NCBI GenBank assembly: GCA_947471695.1
Contig: CANIWY010000046.1
Coordinates: 1-7,867, forward strand
Direction of reading: 5' to 3'
DNA length: 7,867 bases
Origin: Nitrosomonadaceae bacterium
GTDB taxonomy: Bacteria > Pseudomonadota > Gammaproteobacteria > Burkholderiales > Nitrosomonadaceae
The position numbers and the translations under genes were made by a program. Below, in pieces: positions 1-6,426 of this stretch. Below the pieces are notes generated by a model. The model searched no databases. It was not told the DNA's origin and saw only the letters and a list, made by a program, of their open reading frames with translations. How positions within the stretch are numbered: position 1 is the stretch's first letter; each line of letters opens with the position of its first letter.

Positions 1-208
1 ACAGGATGAGAGATCGCCCATTGTTTCTGACATCTCCTTGTTCGATGTTTATCGTGGAAAGGGTATTGAGAATGGCAAAAAAAGTCTTGCATTCCGTGTG
101 TTATTGCAAGATACTGAAAAAACATTAACAGATGCAGAGGCAGACTTAGCCATCACAAAGTTGATGGATATTCTGCGAAGTCAGTTTAACGCGGTGCTGC
201 GTAACTAA
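1..208 (+). CDS. pheT: Phenylalanyl-tRNA synthetase beta subunit, C-terminal end (partial)
   Basis: The gene enters from the left edge, with codons starting at base 2 and a TAA stop at 206-208; about 68 residues are visible. The reading contains LFDVYRGKGI, GKKSLAFRVLLQD, then KTLTDAEAD, and ends NAVLRN. That pattern is the ferredoxin-fold anticodon-binding (FDX-ACB) domain closing bacterial PheT, which binds the tRNA-Phe anticodon stem in the alpha2-beta2 synthetase. The 44-base gap to ihfA and the same strand fit the common pheS-pheT-ihfA operon. Only the last domain is visible, so the state of the rest is unknown. Confidence 0.93.
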   Translation, partial: QDERSPIVSDISLFDVYRGKGIENGKKSLAFRVLLQDTEKTLTDAEADLAITKLMDILRSQFNAVLRN

Positions 209-243
209 TTAAATAATAGCATCCGTCAAGAAATCAATAGATA

Positions 244-251
244 GGGGGGGG
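244..251 (+). promoter_or_regulatory. G8 tract serving as ribosome binding site of ihfA
   Basis: Eight consecutive G residues end one base before the ihfA ATG. No other purine-rich Shine-Dalgarno sequence lies within 20 bases. G5 can pair with the CCUCC of the anti-Shine-Dalgarno using one G-U pair, so part of the tract probably acts as the binding site, with spacing depending on register. The role is inferred. Confidence 0.5.
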
Positions 252-252
252 T

Positions 253-558
253 ATGACCTTAACAAAAGCTGAATTGGCAGACTTGCTGTTTGAGGGGGTC
301 GGATTAAACAAGCGCGAGGCCAAGGATATGGTAGACGCCTTCTATGAGGAAGTCCGTGTTGCATTACAGAGCGGTGTTGGTGTCAAGCTCTCAGGTTTTG
401 GCAACTTTCAATTGCGCGATAAGCCACAGCGTCCTGGGCGCAACCCTAAGACGGGTGAGGAGATTCCGATTACCGCTAGGCGCGTTGTGACTTTTCGCGC
501 GAGCCAGAAGTTAAAGGCAATGGTCGAAAAGAATCATCAGGGAAAACGTGCTGGCTAG
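253..558 (+). CDS. ihfA: Integration host factor subunit alpha
   Basis: The 101-residue product matches IHF alpha, which pairs with IHF beta to bend DNA sharply in transcription, recombination and replication. Visible marks are the N-terminal helices (MTLTKAELADLLFEGVGL), the GFGNF turn at 48-52, and the beta-arm signature PGRNPKTGEEIPI from residue 61, with Pro65 the intercalating proline. The C-terminal RRVVTFRASQKLK is also typical. HU proteins share the fold, but the arm sequence, the length and the position right after pheT favour IHF alpha. The ATG at 253 gives the family's usual N-terminus. The 3' end overlaps the next gene by 11 bases, suggesting translational coupling. Confidence 0.96.
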   Translation: MTLTKAELADLLFEGVGLNKREAKDMVDAFYEEVRVALQSGVGVKLSGFGNFQLRDKPQRPGRNPKTGEEIPITARRVVTFRASQKLKAMVEKNHQGKRAG

Positions 559-919
559 CACCACCCTGCCGATCATCCCGGCAAAGCGGTACTTCACCAT
601 CGGCGAAGTCAGTGAGTTATGTGGCGTTAAGCCGCATGTCCTTCGTTACTGGGAGCAGGAGTTCACTCAGTTGCGACCAGTTAAGAGGCGTGGCAATCGT
701 CGCTATTATCAGCATCACGAGGTATTGCTGATTCGCCGTATTCGAGAGTTACTGTACGAGCAGGGGTTTACCATCAACGGTGCACGTGGACGCTTGGGTC
801 AGAGTGCGGTGGAACCCGCTGCTGCAGCCATAACCCCAGACATTTCAACTCACCTACCGTTTGATCTGGCACTTCTTCGGGGAGAGATCAAGAGTGTTCT
901 CTCCTTGCTGCAATCGTAA
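548..919 (+). CDS. MerR family transcriptional regulator
   Basis: This is a 123-residue protein with a MerR-type winged helix-turn-helix at about 14-85: YFTIGEVSELCGVKPHVLRYWE, then RRGNRRYY for the wing, then HHEVLLIRRIRELLYEQGFTI. The C-terminal 40 residues lack the cysteines of metal-sensing MerR proteins and look like a short dimerisation tail, so no effector can be named. The start is GTG at 548, inside the end of ihfA and out of frame with it. In related proteobacteria an uncharacterised MerR gene of this size regularly sits between ihfA and tRNA-Pro, so the context is conserved. DNA binding is well supported; target genes are unknown. Confidence 0.87.
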   Translation: MLASTTLPIIPAKRYFTIGEVSELCGVKPHVLRYWEQEFTQLRPVKRRGNRRYYQHHEVLLIRRIRELLYEQGFTINGARGRLGQSAVEPAAAAITPDISTHLPFDLALLRGEIKSVLSLLQS

Positions 920-1000
920 GTCATTCATCTGTTCCTCTGCTCCCCCGTACTCTTCATCCCTACAACGCCGAAAGCAATTTCTAACATCGGTGCCTGTGTT

Positions 1001-1009
1001 TGCTATAAT
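1001..1009 (+). promoter_or_regulatory. Extended -10 promoter of tRNA-Pro
   Basis: TGCTATAAT combines the extended TGn element with a perfect TATAAT at 1004-1009, ten bases before the mature tRNA. No good -35 exists at 16-18 bases upstream, which extended -10 promoters tolerate. The CGCGAGC that follows is a GC-rich discriminator typical of stable-RNA promoters under stringent control (inferred). Confidence 0.72.
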
Positions 1010-1018
1010 CGCGAGCTT

Positions 1019-1206
<188 letters not shown>

Positions 1207-1947
1207 ATGCGCATACTGCTAAGCAACGACGATGGATACTTTGCGCCTGGTCTTGCCTGCCTTGCAGAAGCGCTCTCCGCCATTGCGGACATCATTGTAG
1301 TCGCACCCGAGCGAGACCGCAGTGGTGCTAGCAATTCGCTCACACTTGACCGCCCGCTTCATCTACACAAAGCTCACAATGGCTTCTACTATGTTAATGG
1401 CACTCCGACCGATTGCGTTCACCTGGCAGTCACAGGAATGCTAGATAACTTGCCCGATATGGTGGTATCCGGAATTAATGCTGGAGCAAATATGGGTGAT
1501 GACACAATTTACTCTGGAACGGTTGCCGCTGCGACCGAAGGTTTTTTGCTTGGAATACCCTCTCTGGCAGTATCTCTTGATAGCGCGTCCAGTGAAAATT
1601 TCTCCACCGCTGCACGTGTCGCTGCTGACACGGTGAAACGATTTAAAGATAATAAATTCCATGAGCCAGTTCTGCTCAATATCAATGTGCCAGATATTCC
1701 ATATGATCAGTTGCAGGGGATCGAAGTGACTCGACTCGGTCGCCGTCACAAGGCAGAGGACGTGGTCAAGTCACAGACTCCTCGCGGTGAGACGGTTTAC
1801 TGGGTGGGGGCAGCCGGCCCTGCTCAAGATGCAGGTGTGGGGACAGACTTTTTCTCCATCCAGCATAAACGGGTATCACTGACGCCGTTACAGATCGACC
1901 TGACACGGTATGGGCAGATGGATGCAGTGAAAGACTGGCTAAAATAA
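1207..1947 (+). CDS. surE: 5'/3'-nucleotidase SurE
   Basis: SurE is a metal-dependent survival phosphatase that removes phosphate from nucleoside monophosphates and is linked to stationary-phase fitness. The 246-residue product has the full family pattern: MRILLSNDDG with metal ligands Asp8 and Asp9, RSGASNS containing Ser39, GTPTDC at 65-70, and SGINAGANMGDD with Asn91, followed by IYSGTVAAA. The C-terminal VSLTPLQIDLT is also typical. Length is normal for the family. The ATG at 1207 fixes the conserved N-terminus, although the Shine-Dalgarno before it is weak. It is followed by pcm after 25 bases, probably on one transcript, as in the common surE-pcm-nlpD cluster. Confidence 0.96.
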   Translation: MRILLSNDDGYFAPGLACLAEALSAIADIIVVAPERDRSGASNSLTLDRPLHLHKAHNGFYYVNGTPTDCVHLAVTGMLDNLPDMVVSGINAGANMGDDTIYSGTVAAATEGFLLGIPSLAVSLDSASSENFSTAARVAADTVKRFKDNKFHEPVLLNINVPDIPYDQLQGIEVTRLGRRHKAEDVVKSQTPRGETVYWVGAAGPAQDAGVGTDFFSIQHKRVSLTPLQIDLTRYGQMDAVKDWLK

Positions 1948-1972
1948 TGTTGAAGATCTGACGGGGTCTCGT

Positions 1973-2671
1973 ATGCGTAGCAAATCAAATCCTTCAGGAG
2001 TGGCAAGCTTGAGCGCTGATCACTCAGGTATTGGGATGACCTCTCAGCGGACACGGGCGCGGATGATTGAGCGACTGCGTGCGCAAGGAATTAATGATGA
2101 GGTGGTGCTGGCTGCGATGAATGCGGTCCCTCGTCATGTCTTTGTCGAGGAGGCTCTATCGAGTCGTGCCTACGATGATGTTTCCTTGCCAATCAATTTT
2201 GGGCAGACCATCTCAAGTCCATTCGTCGTGGCTCGGATGAGTGAACTGCTGCGTGCGGGTACAAGACTCCCTAAGGTGTTGGAAGTGGGCACAGGATGTG
2301 GATATCAAACAGCGGTACTGGCCCAGCTTGCAGATGAAGTGTATTCGGTTGAGCGTATCGGGTCGCTGCTCACTCGCACGCGGACCCGGTTACGAGAATT
2401 CCGTCTGAATCATGTTCGCTTGAAGCATTCTGATGGGATGCTGGGACTGCCTGAAGTCGCGCCATTCGATGGCATCATCATGGCTGCCGCAACCTCGCAC
2501 GTGCCCTCCTCACTGCTAGAGCAGTTGGCAGTGGGTGGTAGAATGGTCTTTCCAAAGGGGAGTCAGGAACAGTATCTGTGCCTGATCGAGCGCAATGAGC
2601 AGGGGTACACCGAAACGATCTTGGATGAGGCGAGATTCGTGCCGATGCTGTCCGGTATCGTGGGGAGCTAA
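1973..2671 (+). CDS. pcm: Protein-L-isoaspartate O-methyltransferase
   Basis: Pcm uses S-adenosylmethionine to methylate L-isoaspartyl residues of aged proteins, starting their repair. Visible features are AVPRHVFV at 51-58, the substrate-pocket segment GQTISSP at 77-83, the SAM-binding motif I LEVGTGCGYQTA at 103-114 with VYSVER after it, PFDGIIMAAA at 164-173, and the C-terminal RFVPMLSG. The longest reading is 232 residues. Start choice is open: ATG at 2036 (Met22) has an upstream AGG and gives the N-terminus seen in E. coli Pcm, while ATG at 1973 adds 21 residues with no motif. It lies between surE and nlpD on the same strand. Confidence 0.95.
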   Translation: MRSKSNPSGVASLSADHSGIGMTSQRTRARMIERLRAQGINDEVVLAAMNAVPRHVFVEEALSSRAYDDVSLPINFGQTISSPFVVARMSELLRAGTRLPKVLEVGTGCGYQTAVLAQLADEVYSVERIGSLLTRTRTRLREFRLNHVRLKHSDGMLGLPEVAPFDGIIMAAATSHVPSSLLEQLAVGGRMVFPKGSQEQYLCLIERNEQGYTETILDEARFVPMLSGIVGS

Positions 2672-2688
2672 TCGGTGCGAAATAAGGG

Positions 2689-3739
2689 ATGAGGAGTAAA
2701 GGAATTAAATTGCAGGATTGGGGTAACGGTGAGGGCCTTCTGACTCAAGTTGTGCGTCAAAGGCCGGACTTGGATTCATATGGGACGGAGCGCTCGCTTG
2801 CTTGTCTCTTGCCGGTTATCTTTTGCCTATCGCTCTCGAGCTGTAGCGTGACACAGTCCCCTGTCTCAGTCTTCGACCGCGCTCCGGCCTCACAGAGGTC
2901 TTCCGCAGCATCCACGGAAAATGTTAAGACCTACACGGTACAGAGGGGCGATACGCTTTATGGGATCGCGCTCAATAACGGCCTCGCTTACAAGGACCTA
3001 GCGGAGTGGAATAGCATTGGTAATCCGAATGCCATTGATGTTGGTCAGCAGCTCAGCCTATCCCCCCCCCCCCGCATCTGCGCAGCCTTCTCTATTTCCA
3101 TTATCCCAGACTGCACCATCAACGGTCAGCGAGGCCCCCATTCCCAGGGCGGTTACGGAGTCAAGAGGGAGATCTGAAGTCAATACTGAGAAACTGAAGA
3201 CCGAACCCAAGGCATTCAGAGTGCCCTACTCTGATCAGGCGCTGGCGCAGGTGAGGGGGTCGTCAGATGCCCCCCAAGCTTTAACCGATAGACCCGAAGT
3301 GGCGCCTGAAAGAGTTGCCAGGATCAACCCCGAACCACCGATGCAGATTGCTGAGGCGAATCCAGATGTGAATGTCGAATGGGCTTGGCCCACGCAGGGC
3401 AAGGTGCTTGAAGGCTTTTCGGAAGGTGGCAAGGGGGTAGATATCGCGGGTAAGTCGGGGCAAGCGGTATTAGCTTCTGCACCGGGTAAAGTGGTTTACA
3501 GCGGCAATGGCTTACGTGGTTATGGCAATCTCATCATCATCAAGCACAATGATACCTACCTCAGCGCCTATGCTCATAATAGTAAGCTCCTGATGAAGGA
3601 GGGACAGGCAGTTACACGGGGACAGAAAATTGCCGAAATGGGAAGCGTTGATGCCGGCCAGATAAAGCTTCATTTTGAAATCCGCAAACACGGTAAGCCG
3701 GTAGACCCGTTACAGTATCTTCCTGCAATGGCCAAGTAA
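2689..3739 (+). CDS. nlpD: Lipoprotein NlpD (LysM + degenerate LytM), split by a frameshift
   Basis: NlpD is an outer-membrane lipoprotein that activates the amidase AmiC to split septal peptidoglycan. The first frame (2689-3177) holds a hydrophobic signal ending in a lipobox LSSC (Cys52) and a LysM domain at about 80-125 (YTVQRGDTLYGIA). The second frame, open to the stop at 3739, holds a Pro/Ala-rich linker and a LytM (M23) domain. The catalytic His of the HxGxD motif is Gly (GKGVD), and the HxH motif reads KLH, so the domain should activate amidases, not cut. The frames meet at C12 (3062-3073); one C fewer would give one protein of about 349 residues. Both halves look undecayed. The start is unclear: TTG at 2710 has a better-placed AAGGA. 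Confidence 0.88.
3062..3073 (+). repeat. C12 homopolymer inside nlpD
   Basis: Twelve consecutive C residues sit where the LysM half runs into the Pro-rich linker of NlpD. The LysM and LytM reading frames join only if the tract has 8, 11 or 14 C, so at 12 the protein ends at the TGA at 3175-3177. This is the exact site of the frame break; whether the length is real cannot be told from one sequence. Confidence 0.95.
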
Positions 3740-3751
3740 GATGTGCGGGTT

Positions 3752-3771
3752 TGTTTGTTATTAGACAAACA
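3752..3771. other. Small hairpin after nlpD
   Basis: GTTTGT at 3753-3758 and ACAAAC at 3765-3770 form a 6-bp stem around a TATTAG loop, extendable by one T-A pair. It starts 13 bases after the nlpD stop. No U-tract follows, so it is at best a weak terminator or an mRNA 3'-end structure. Confidence 0.3.
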
Positions 3772-3837
3772 GGGTGACCCAGCTCGAATGCTACTTAATC
3801 AGAATAGCTGAATCGAATAATCACTATTGAATCACTC

Positions 3838-4269
3838 ATGACTATGTCACAAACAGAGTTTGAAATACCCGACCCGAGTCTCTTCGGTGAGGAGGAGATC
3901 TCGCAGCTGGTTCATGCCTTCTATGCAGAGGCCAGGAAGGACCCCGATCTGGGTCCGATCTTCGAGGCCCATGTCACCGACTGGGATGCTCATTTTGTGC
4001 AGATGACTAACTTCTGGTCGATGCAGTTGCGCGGAACTGGCCGGTTCCGCGGAGCGCCCATGCCGAAGCATCTTGCCTTACCGGAGCTGTCTGCGAGTCT
4101 GTTCGAGAGGTGGCTACAAATCTTTAAACAGACCACACAGAAGATGGAGAATCCACACCTACAATTACATGCCAATTCTCTGGCCTACCGCATCGCGAGT
4201 CGGCTTTGGTTGGCATACCAGATGGAACGCCACCCCGATCAGTCGTTAGTGGAGCTGAAGCCCCTATAG
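3838..4269 (+). CDS. Group III truncated haemoglobin
   Basis: This is a small cytoplasmic haem protein of 143 residues with the 2-on-2 globin fold of group III, the class of Campylobacter Ctb, linked to O2, NO or peroxide chemistry. By recall of Ctb, the key residues are present: Tyr29 as TyrB10 (AFYAEARKDPDLGPIF), Trp49 and His52 as the distal E7 position (WDAH), Trp60 in NFWS, the proximal His78 in MPKH, and Trp92 as TrpG8 in FERWLQIF. ATG codons lie at 3838 and 3844, with no clear Shine-Dalgarno before either. It stands where rpoS commonly follows nlpD. It converges on the DUF2130 gene with 70 bases between them. Physiological ligand unknown. Confidence 0.92.
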   Translation: MTMSQTEFEIPDPSLFGEEEISQLVHAFYAEARKDPDLGPIFEAHVTDWDAHFVQMTNFWSMQLRGTGRFRGAPMPKHLALPELSASLFERWLQIFKQTTQKMENPHLQLHANSLAYRIASRLWLAYQMERHPDQSLVELKPL

Positions 4270-4339
4270 GGCCTCTCTATGAAGTGGTGCTTGGCGTGAG
4301 AGCTCGGGTCATGCTTTGATCGAGAGTCTGAGCTCGTGG

Positions 4340-5623
4340 CTAGGAACTTTCATCGGTCAGGCCAAGGCTCTTCAGTTCTAGCCCTTCAATCTCTTGCAAT
4401 GATTTGCCTGCAATACCCTGCAAGTCGCCATACATCCCGATCGTAGCCCCCGTCACGCGTTCGATCTGTTCCCCACGCTTGGCCCATTGTTTCATGATCA
4501 CACGCCTCTCCTTGTCGAGATCTTCCTGCATGGTGGAGAAGGCCTCGACGATGGCCTCAACTCGTAGGCGAAACCGTGGGCCGGTGAGGTACTGGTATAC
4601 CATATCAGTCTTGGTCTGATGGCCCTCATGGGACTGTCTCGCAAGGGCAAGCTCCATCAATGACTGGCGCAGGATCATTGCCACCGGCAAGGAGGCTCGT
4701 GGATGAGTGACCCAGATGCCCTCCACCAGATCAAAGGTTTCAACGCCCTTAGGGAGTACTTGACTCACGATTACGGCGATCTCCGCTTTTGCAGCGCGCT
4801 GATCATCACGTAGCTTTACCAGCCAGGAGTCGCTCCAGTTCTTAGTGCGCTTGAATTCCCACAGAATGGTGCCGTTCGGTTGGCCACTTGGGCCGATGAT
4901 CCGGTGCAGTATGTCTCCACCAAATTCACCTTTAGGGACCGGCTCGATCACATCAAAAGGAAATTTACTGCGTAATAGATTCTCCAGCTCCAGCTCCTGT
5001 ACCTCTCCTTGCAACTGTTGAGAGCCCTGTTCGGATCGGCGCTTGAGATCCTCAATTTGTTTTTGCATGGCCACAATGGTCTGCTCTTTTTCCAGCACCT
5101 TGAGCCTCTGCTCATCCTCGGCCTCTTTCCGGGCCTGATGGCGGGTGACAGACAGGCCTTCCTGTATCCGCTTTTCAATCGTGAGATCCAGTTCACGCTT
5201 CGCGTCATCTAACTCTCGTTGCTTTCTCAGGAGGTCTGCCTGAGTTTTTTGGGCCTCAGTGAGTTTTGCTTCTTGACTTTTGAGTATCGCTTGCAGTTCG
5301 GCGACTTCACGGGATCTTTGTTCAAGATCGTTTGAGAATGCTTGTTTAGACTTCCTGGATTCTTCTATCGTAATCTTGGCGCGGTCAATCTTCAGCTGAT
5401 CTTCAACCTGTTGTGCGACCTGCTCATCAAGTTTATTTTTGGCGGTAGTGAGTTGTCGTTCCTTTTCAAGAATACCTTGCTCGCGTTTGGTGATCTCATC
5501 ATCCTTCTGCGCGAGCTGTTGTTGGAATTGCCTGCGAGTGGTCTCGATCAAGGGCGCGGCAAGGGACTCAGTCAGTCGAATCTCGGTCTTGCAATTAGGG
5601 CAGGTGATAGCAGCTTCGGTCAT
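4340..5623 (-). CDS. DUF2130 family coiled-coil protein with nuclease-like C-terminal region
   Basis: About 427 residues are read from ATG at 5623. An ATG at 5668 would add 15 residues (MCPAPIYPLRSPEKN) that do not look conserved, so I prefer the inner start. A CPNC pair at 8-11 forms half a zinc-ribbon-like knuckle. A long charged coiled coil covers roughly 25-215 with many Glu, Lys, Gln and Arg. A globular C-terminal domain follows with GGD (Asp237), then ILWEFKRTKNW (Glu256, Lys258), KLRDDQRAAKAEIAVIV and LPKG. This is the DUF2130 family, of no established function. The Asp...Glu-x-Lys arrangement after a beta-strand resembles a PD-(D/E)XK nuclease core (inference). It is divergent from sodB. 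Confidence 0.85.
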   Translation of the reverse strand: MTEAAITCPNCKTEIRLTESLAAPLIETTRRQFQQQLAQKDDEITKREQGILEKERQLTTAKNKLDEQVAQQVEDQLKIDRAKITIEESRKSKQAFSNDLEQRSREVAELQAILKSQEAKLTEAQKTQADLLRKQRELDDAKRELDLTIEKRIQEGLSVTRHQARKEAEDEQRLKVLEKEQTIVAMQKQIEDLKRRSEQGSQQLQGEVQELELENLLRSKFPFDVIEPVPKGEFGGDILHRIIGPSGQPNGTILWEFKRTKNWSDSWLVKLRDDQRAAKAEIAVIVSQVLPKGVETFDLVEGIWVTHPRASLPVAMILRQSLMELALARQSHEGHQTKTDMVYQYLTGPRFRLRVEAIVEAFSTMQEDLDKERRVIMKQWAKRGEQIERVTGATIGMYGDLQGIAGKSLQEIEGLELKSLGLTDESS

Positions 5624-5698
5624 GTTTTTCTCAGGAGAGCGGAGGGGGTAGATAGGAGCCGGACACACAGGTCAGCATGGGTTCAGTCCGTACCAAAG

Positions 5699-5704
5699 AT
5701 TATA
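5699..5704 (-). promoter_or_regulatory. -10 element for the DUF2130 gene
   Basis: Read on the minus strand this is a perfect TATAAT, about 75 bases upstream of the preferred start at 5623. No good -35 is found at 16-18 bases, where the sequence falls into the left arm of the inverted repeat at 5722-5767. A start of transcription near 5692 is inferred. Confidence 0.45.
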
Positions 5705-5721
5705 GGTTAAACAGCTATTCA

Positions 5722-5767
5722 GAATTGCCTTGAATGGCCCTACCATCTCATAGGGTTCAAAGAATTC
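5722..5767. repeat. Imperfect inverted repeat between the DUF2130 gene and sodB
   Basis: The arms GAATT, CTTGAA and CCCTA (5722-5742) are matched in reverse complement by TAGGG, TTCAAAG and GAATTC (5751-5767), with short unpaired insertions in the left arm and an 8-base centre. It lies over the -35 positions of both divergent promoters, so it could be a shared operator. No binding family is recognised. Confidence 0.6.
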
Positions 5768-5770
5768 AGA

Positions 5771-5776
5771 TATACT
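5771..5776 (+). promoter_or_regulatory. -10 element of sodB
   Basis: TATACT is a five-of-six match to the sigma-70 -10 box, about 50 bases before the sodB ATG. No hexamer at 16-18 bases upstream resembles TTGACA, so the promoter may need an activator. The inverted repeat ends three bases before it. Confidence 0.5.
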
Positions 5777-5826
5777 GAGCAACGAGAAGAGAGTCAGATT
5801 ATTAAGTCACCTATAGGAGCTAAAAA

Positions 5827-6426
5827 ATGAGTAATGTCCACGTTTTGCCAGCACTTCCTTTTGCAGATAATGCACTGGACCCTGTGATCTCAGCCAATAC
5901 ACTGAGCTTCCACTATGGCAAGCACCACAAGACCTATGTGGATAATCTGAACAAGCTGGTGACCGGGACCGAGCTTGCGGACCTCTCGCTGGAACAGGTG
6001 ATCGCTGCATCGACTGGACGGGCTGACAGGGTTGGAATATTTAACAATGCAGCACAGATATGGAACCATACCTTCTACTGGAATAGCCTTACCCCGAAAG
6101 GTGGTGGTGAGCCCCCTTCAGCATTAAAGCAAAAGATTGAGGCCGATTTCGGCACCGTGGAGGCGTGCAAGCAGGAGCTGGTTGCTGCGGCCACGACGCA
6201 ATTTGGCAGCGGATGGGCATGGCTCGTGCAGAATGAGGGGAAGCTCAAGGTGGTCAAGACGGCCAATGCTAATGTGCCTTCAACAGACGGGATGAAACCG
6301 CTCCTGGTCATTGACGTGTGGGAGCATGCTTACTACCTCGATTATCAAAACCGGAGAGTGGATTATGTCAATGCGACGATCGACAAGTTGATTAACTGGG
6401 GTTTCGCGGAAAAGAACCTTGGTTAG
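5827..6426 (+). CDS. sodB: Superoxide dismutase, iron type
   Basis: The 199-residue cytoplasmic enzyme converts superoxide to O2 and H2O2. Metal ligands are His29 (SFHYGKHH), His81 (IWNHTFYW), Asp163 and His167 (DVWEHAYY). Gln77 in FNNAAQ is the position typical of Fe-dependent enzymes, and GSGWAWLV at 127-134 fits too. Manganese or cambialistic use cannot be excluded from sequence. AGGAG at 5815-5819, seven bases before the ATG, is a strong Shine-Dalgarno. Between the usual S-T-G and G-I-F-N-N there are about five extra residues (RADRV, 65-69) compared with E. coli SodB as I recall it. The 3' end overlaps the tyrS start by 8 bases. Confidence 0.95.
   Translation: MSNVHVLPALPFADNALDPVISANTLSFHYGKHHKTYVDNLNKLVTGTELADLSLEQVIAASTGRADRVGIFNNAAQIWNHTFYWNSLTPKGGGEPPSALKQKIEADFGTVEACKQELVAAATTQFGSGWAWLVQNEGKLKVVKTANANVPSTDGMKPLLVIDVWEHAYYLDYQNRRVDYVNATIDKLINWGFAEKNLG

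Noticed and set aside
3772..3780. GGGTGACCC palindrome after nlpD as an operator
   Set aside because: Nine bases only, with no second copy near and no family match; likely chance.
4299..4337. Two GAGCTC copies between the convergent haemoglobin and DUF2130 genes as a bidirectional terminator
   Set aside because: GAGCTC is self-complementary, so pairing is short, the loop is about 24 bases and there is no T-tract on either side.
4948..5212. Open frames of 86 and 67 residues overlapping the DUF2130 gene on both strands
   Set aside because: They are out-of-frame shadows of a repetitive, charged coiled-coil coding region, with no family motifs or ribosome binding sites.
5342..5710. Plus-strand 122-residue frame rich in Leu and Phe opposite the start of the DUF2130 gene
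   Set aside because: The hydrophobic look comes from antisense reading of Glu/Lys/Gln codons; it has no start signals and covers the opposite gene's promoter.
5783..5812. Possible Fur box or IscR site in the sodB leader
   Set aside because: The AT-rich bases do not give the GATAAT repeats or the IscR half-sites at acceptable matches.
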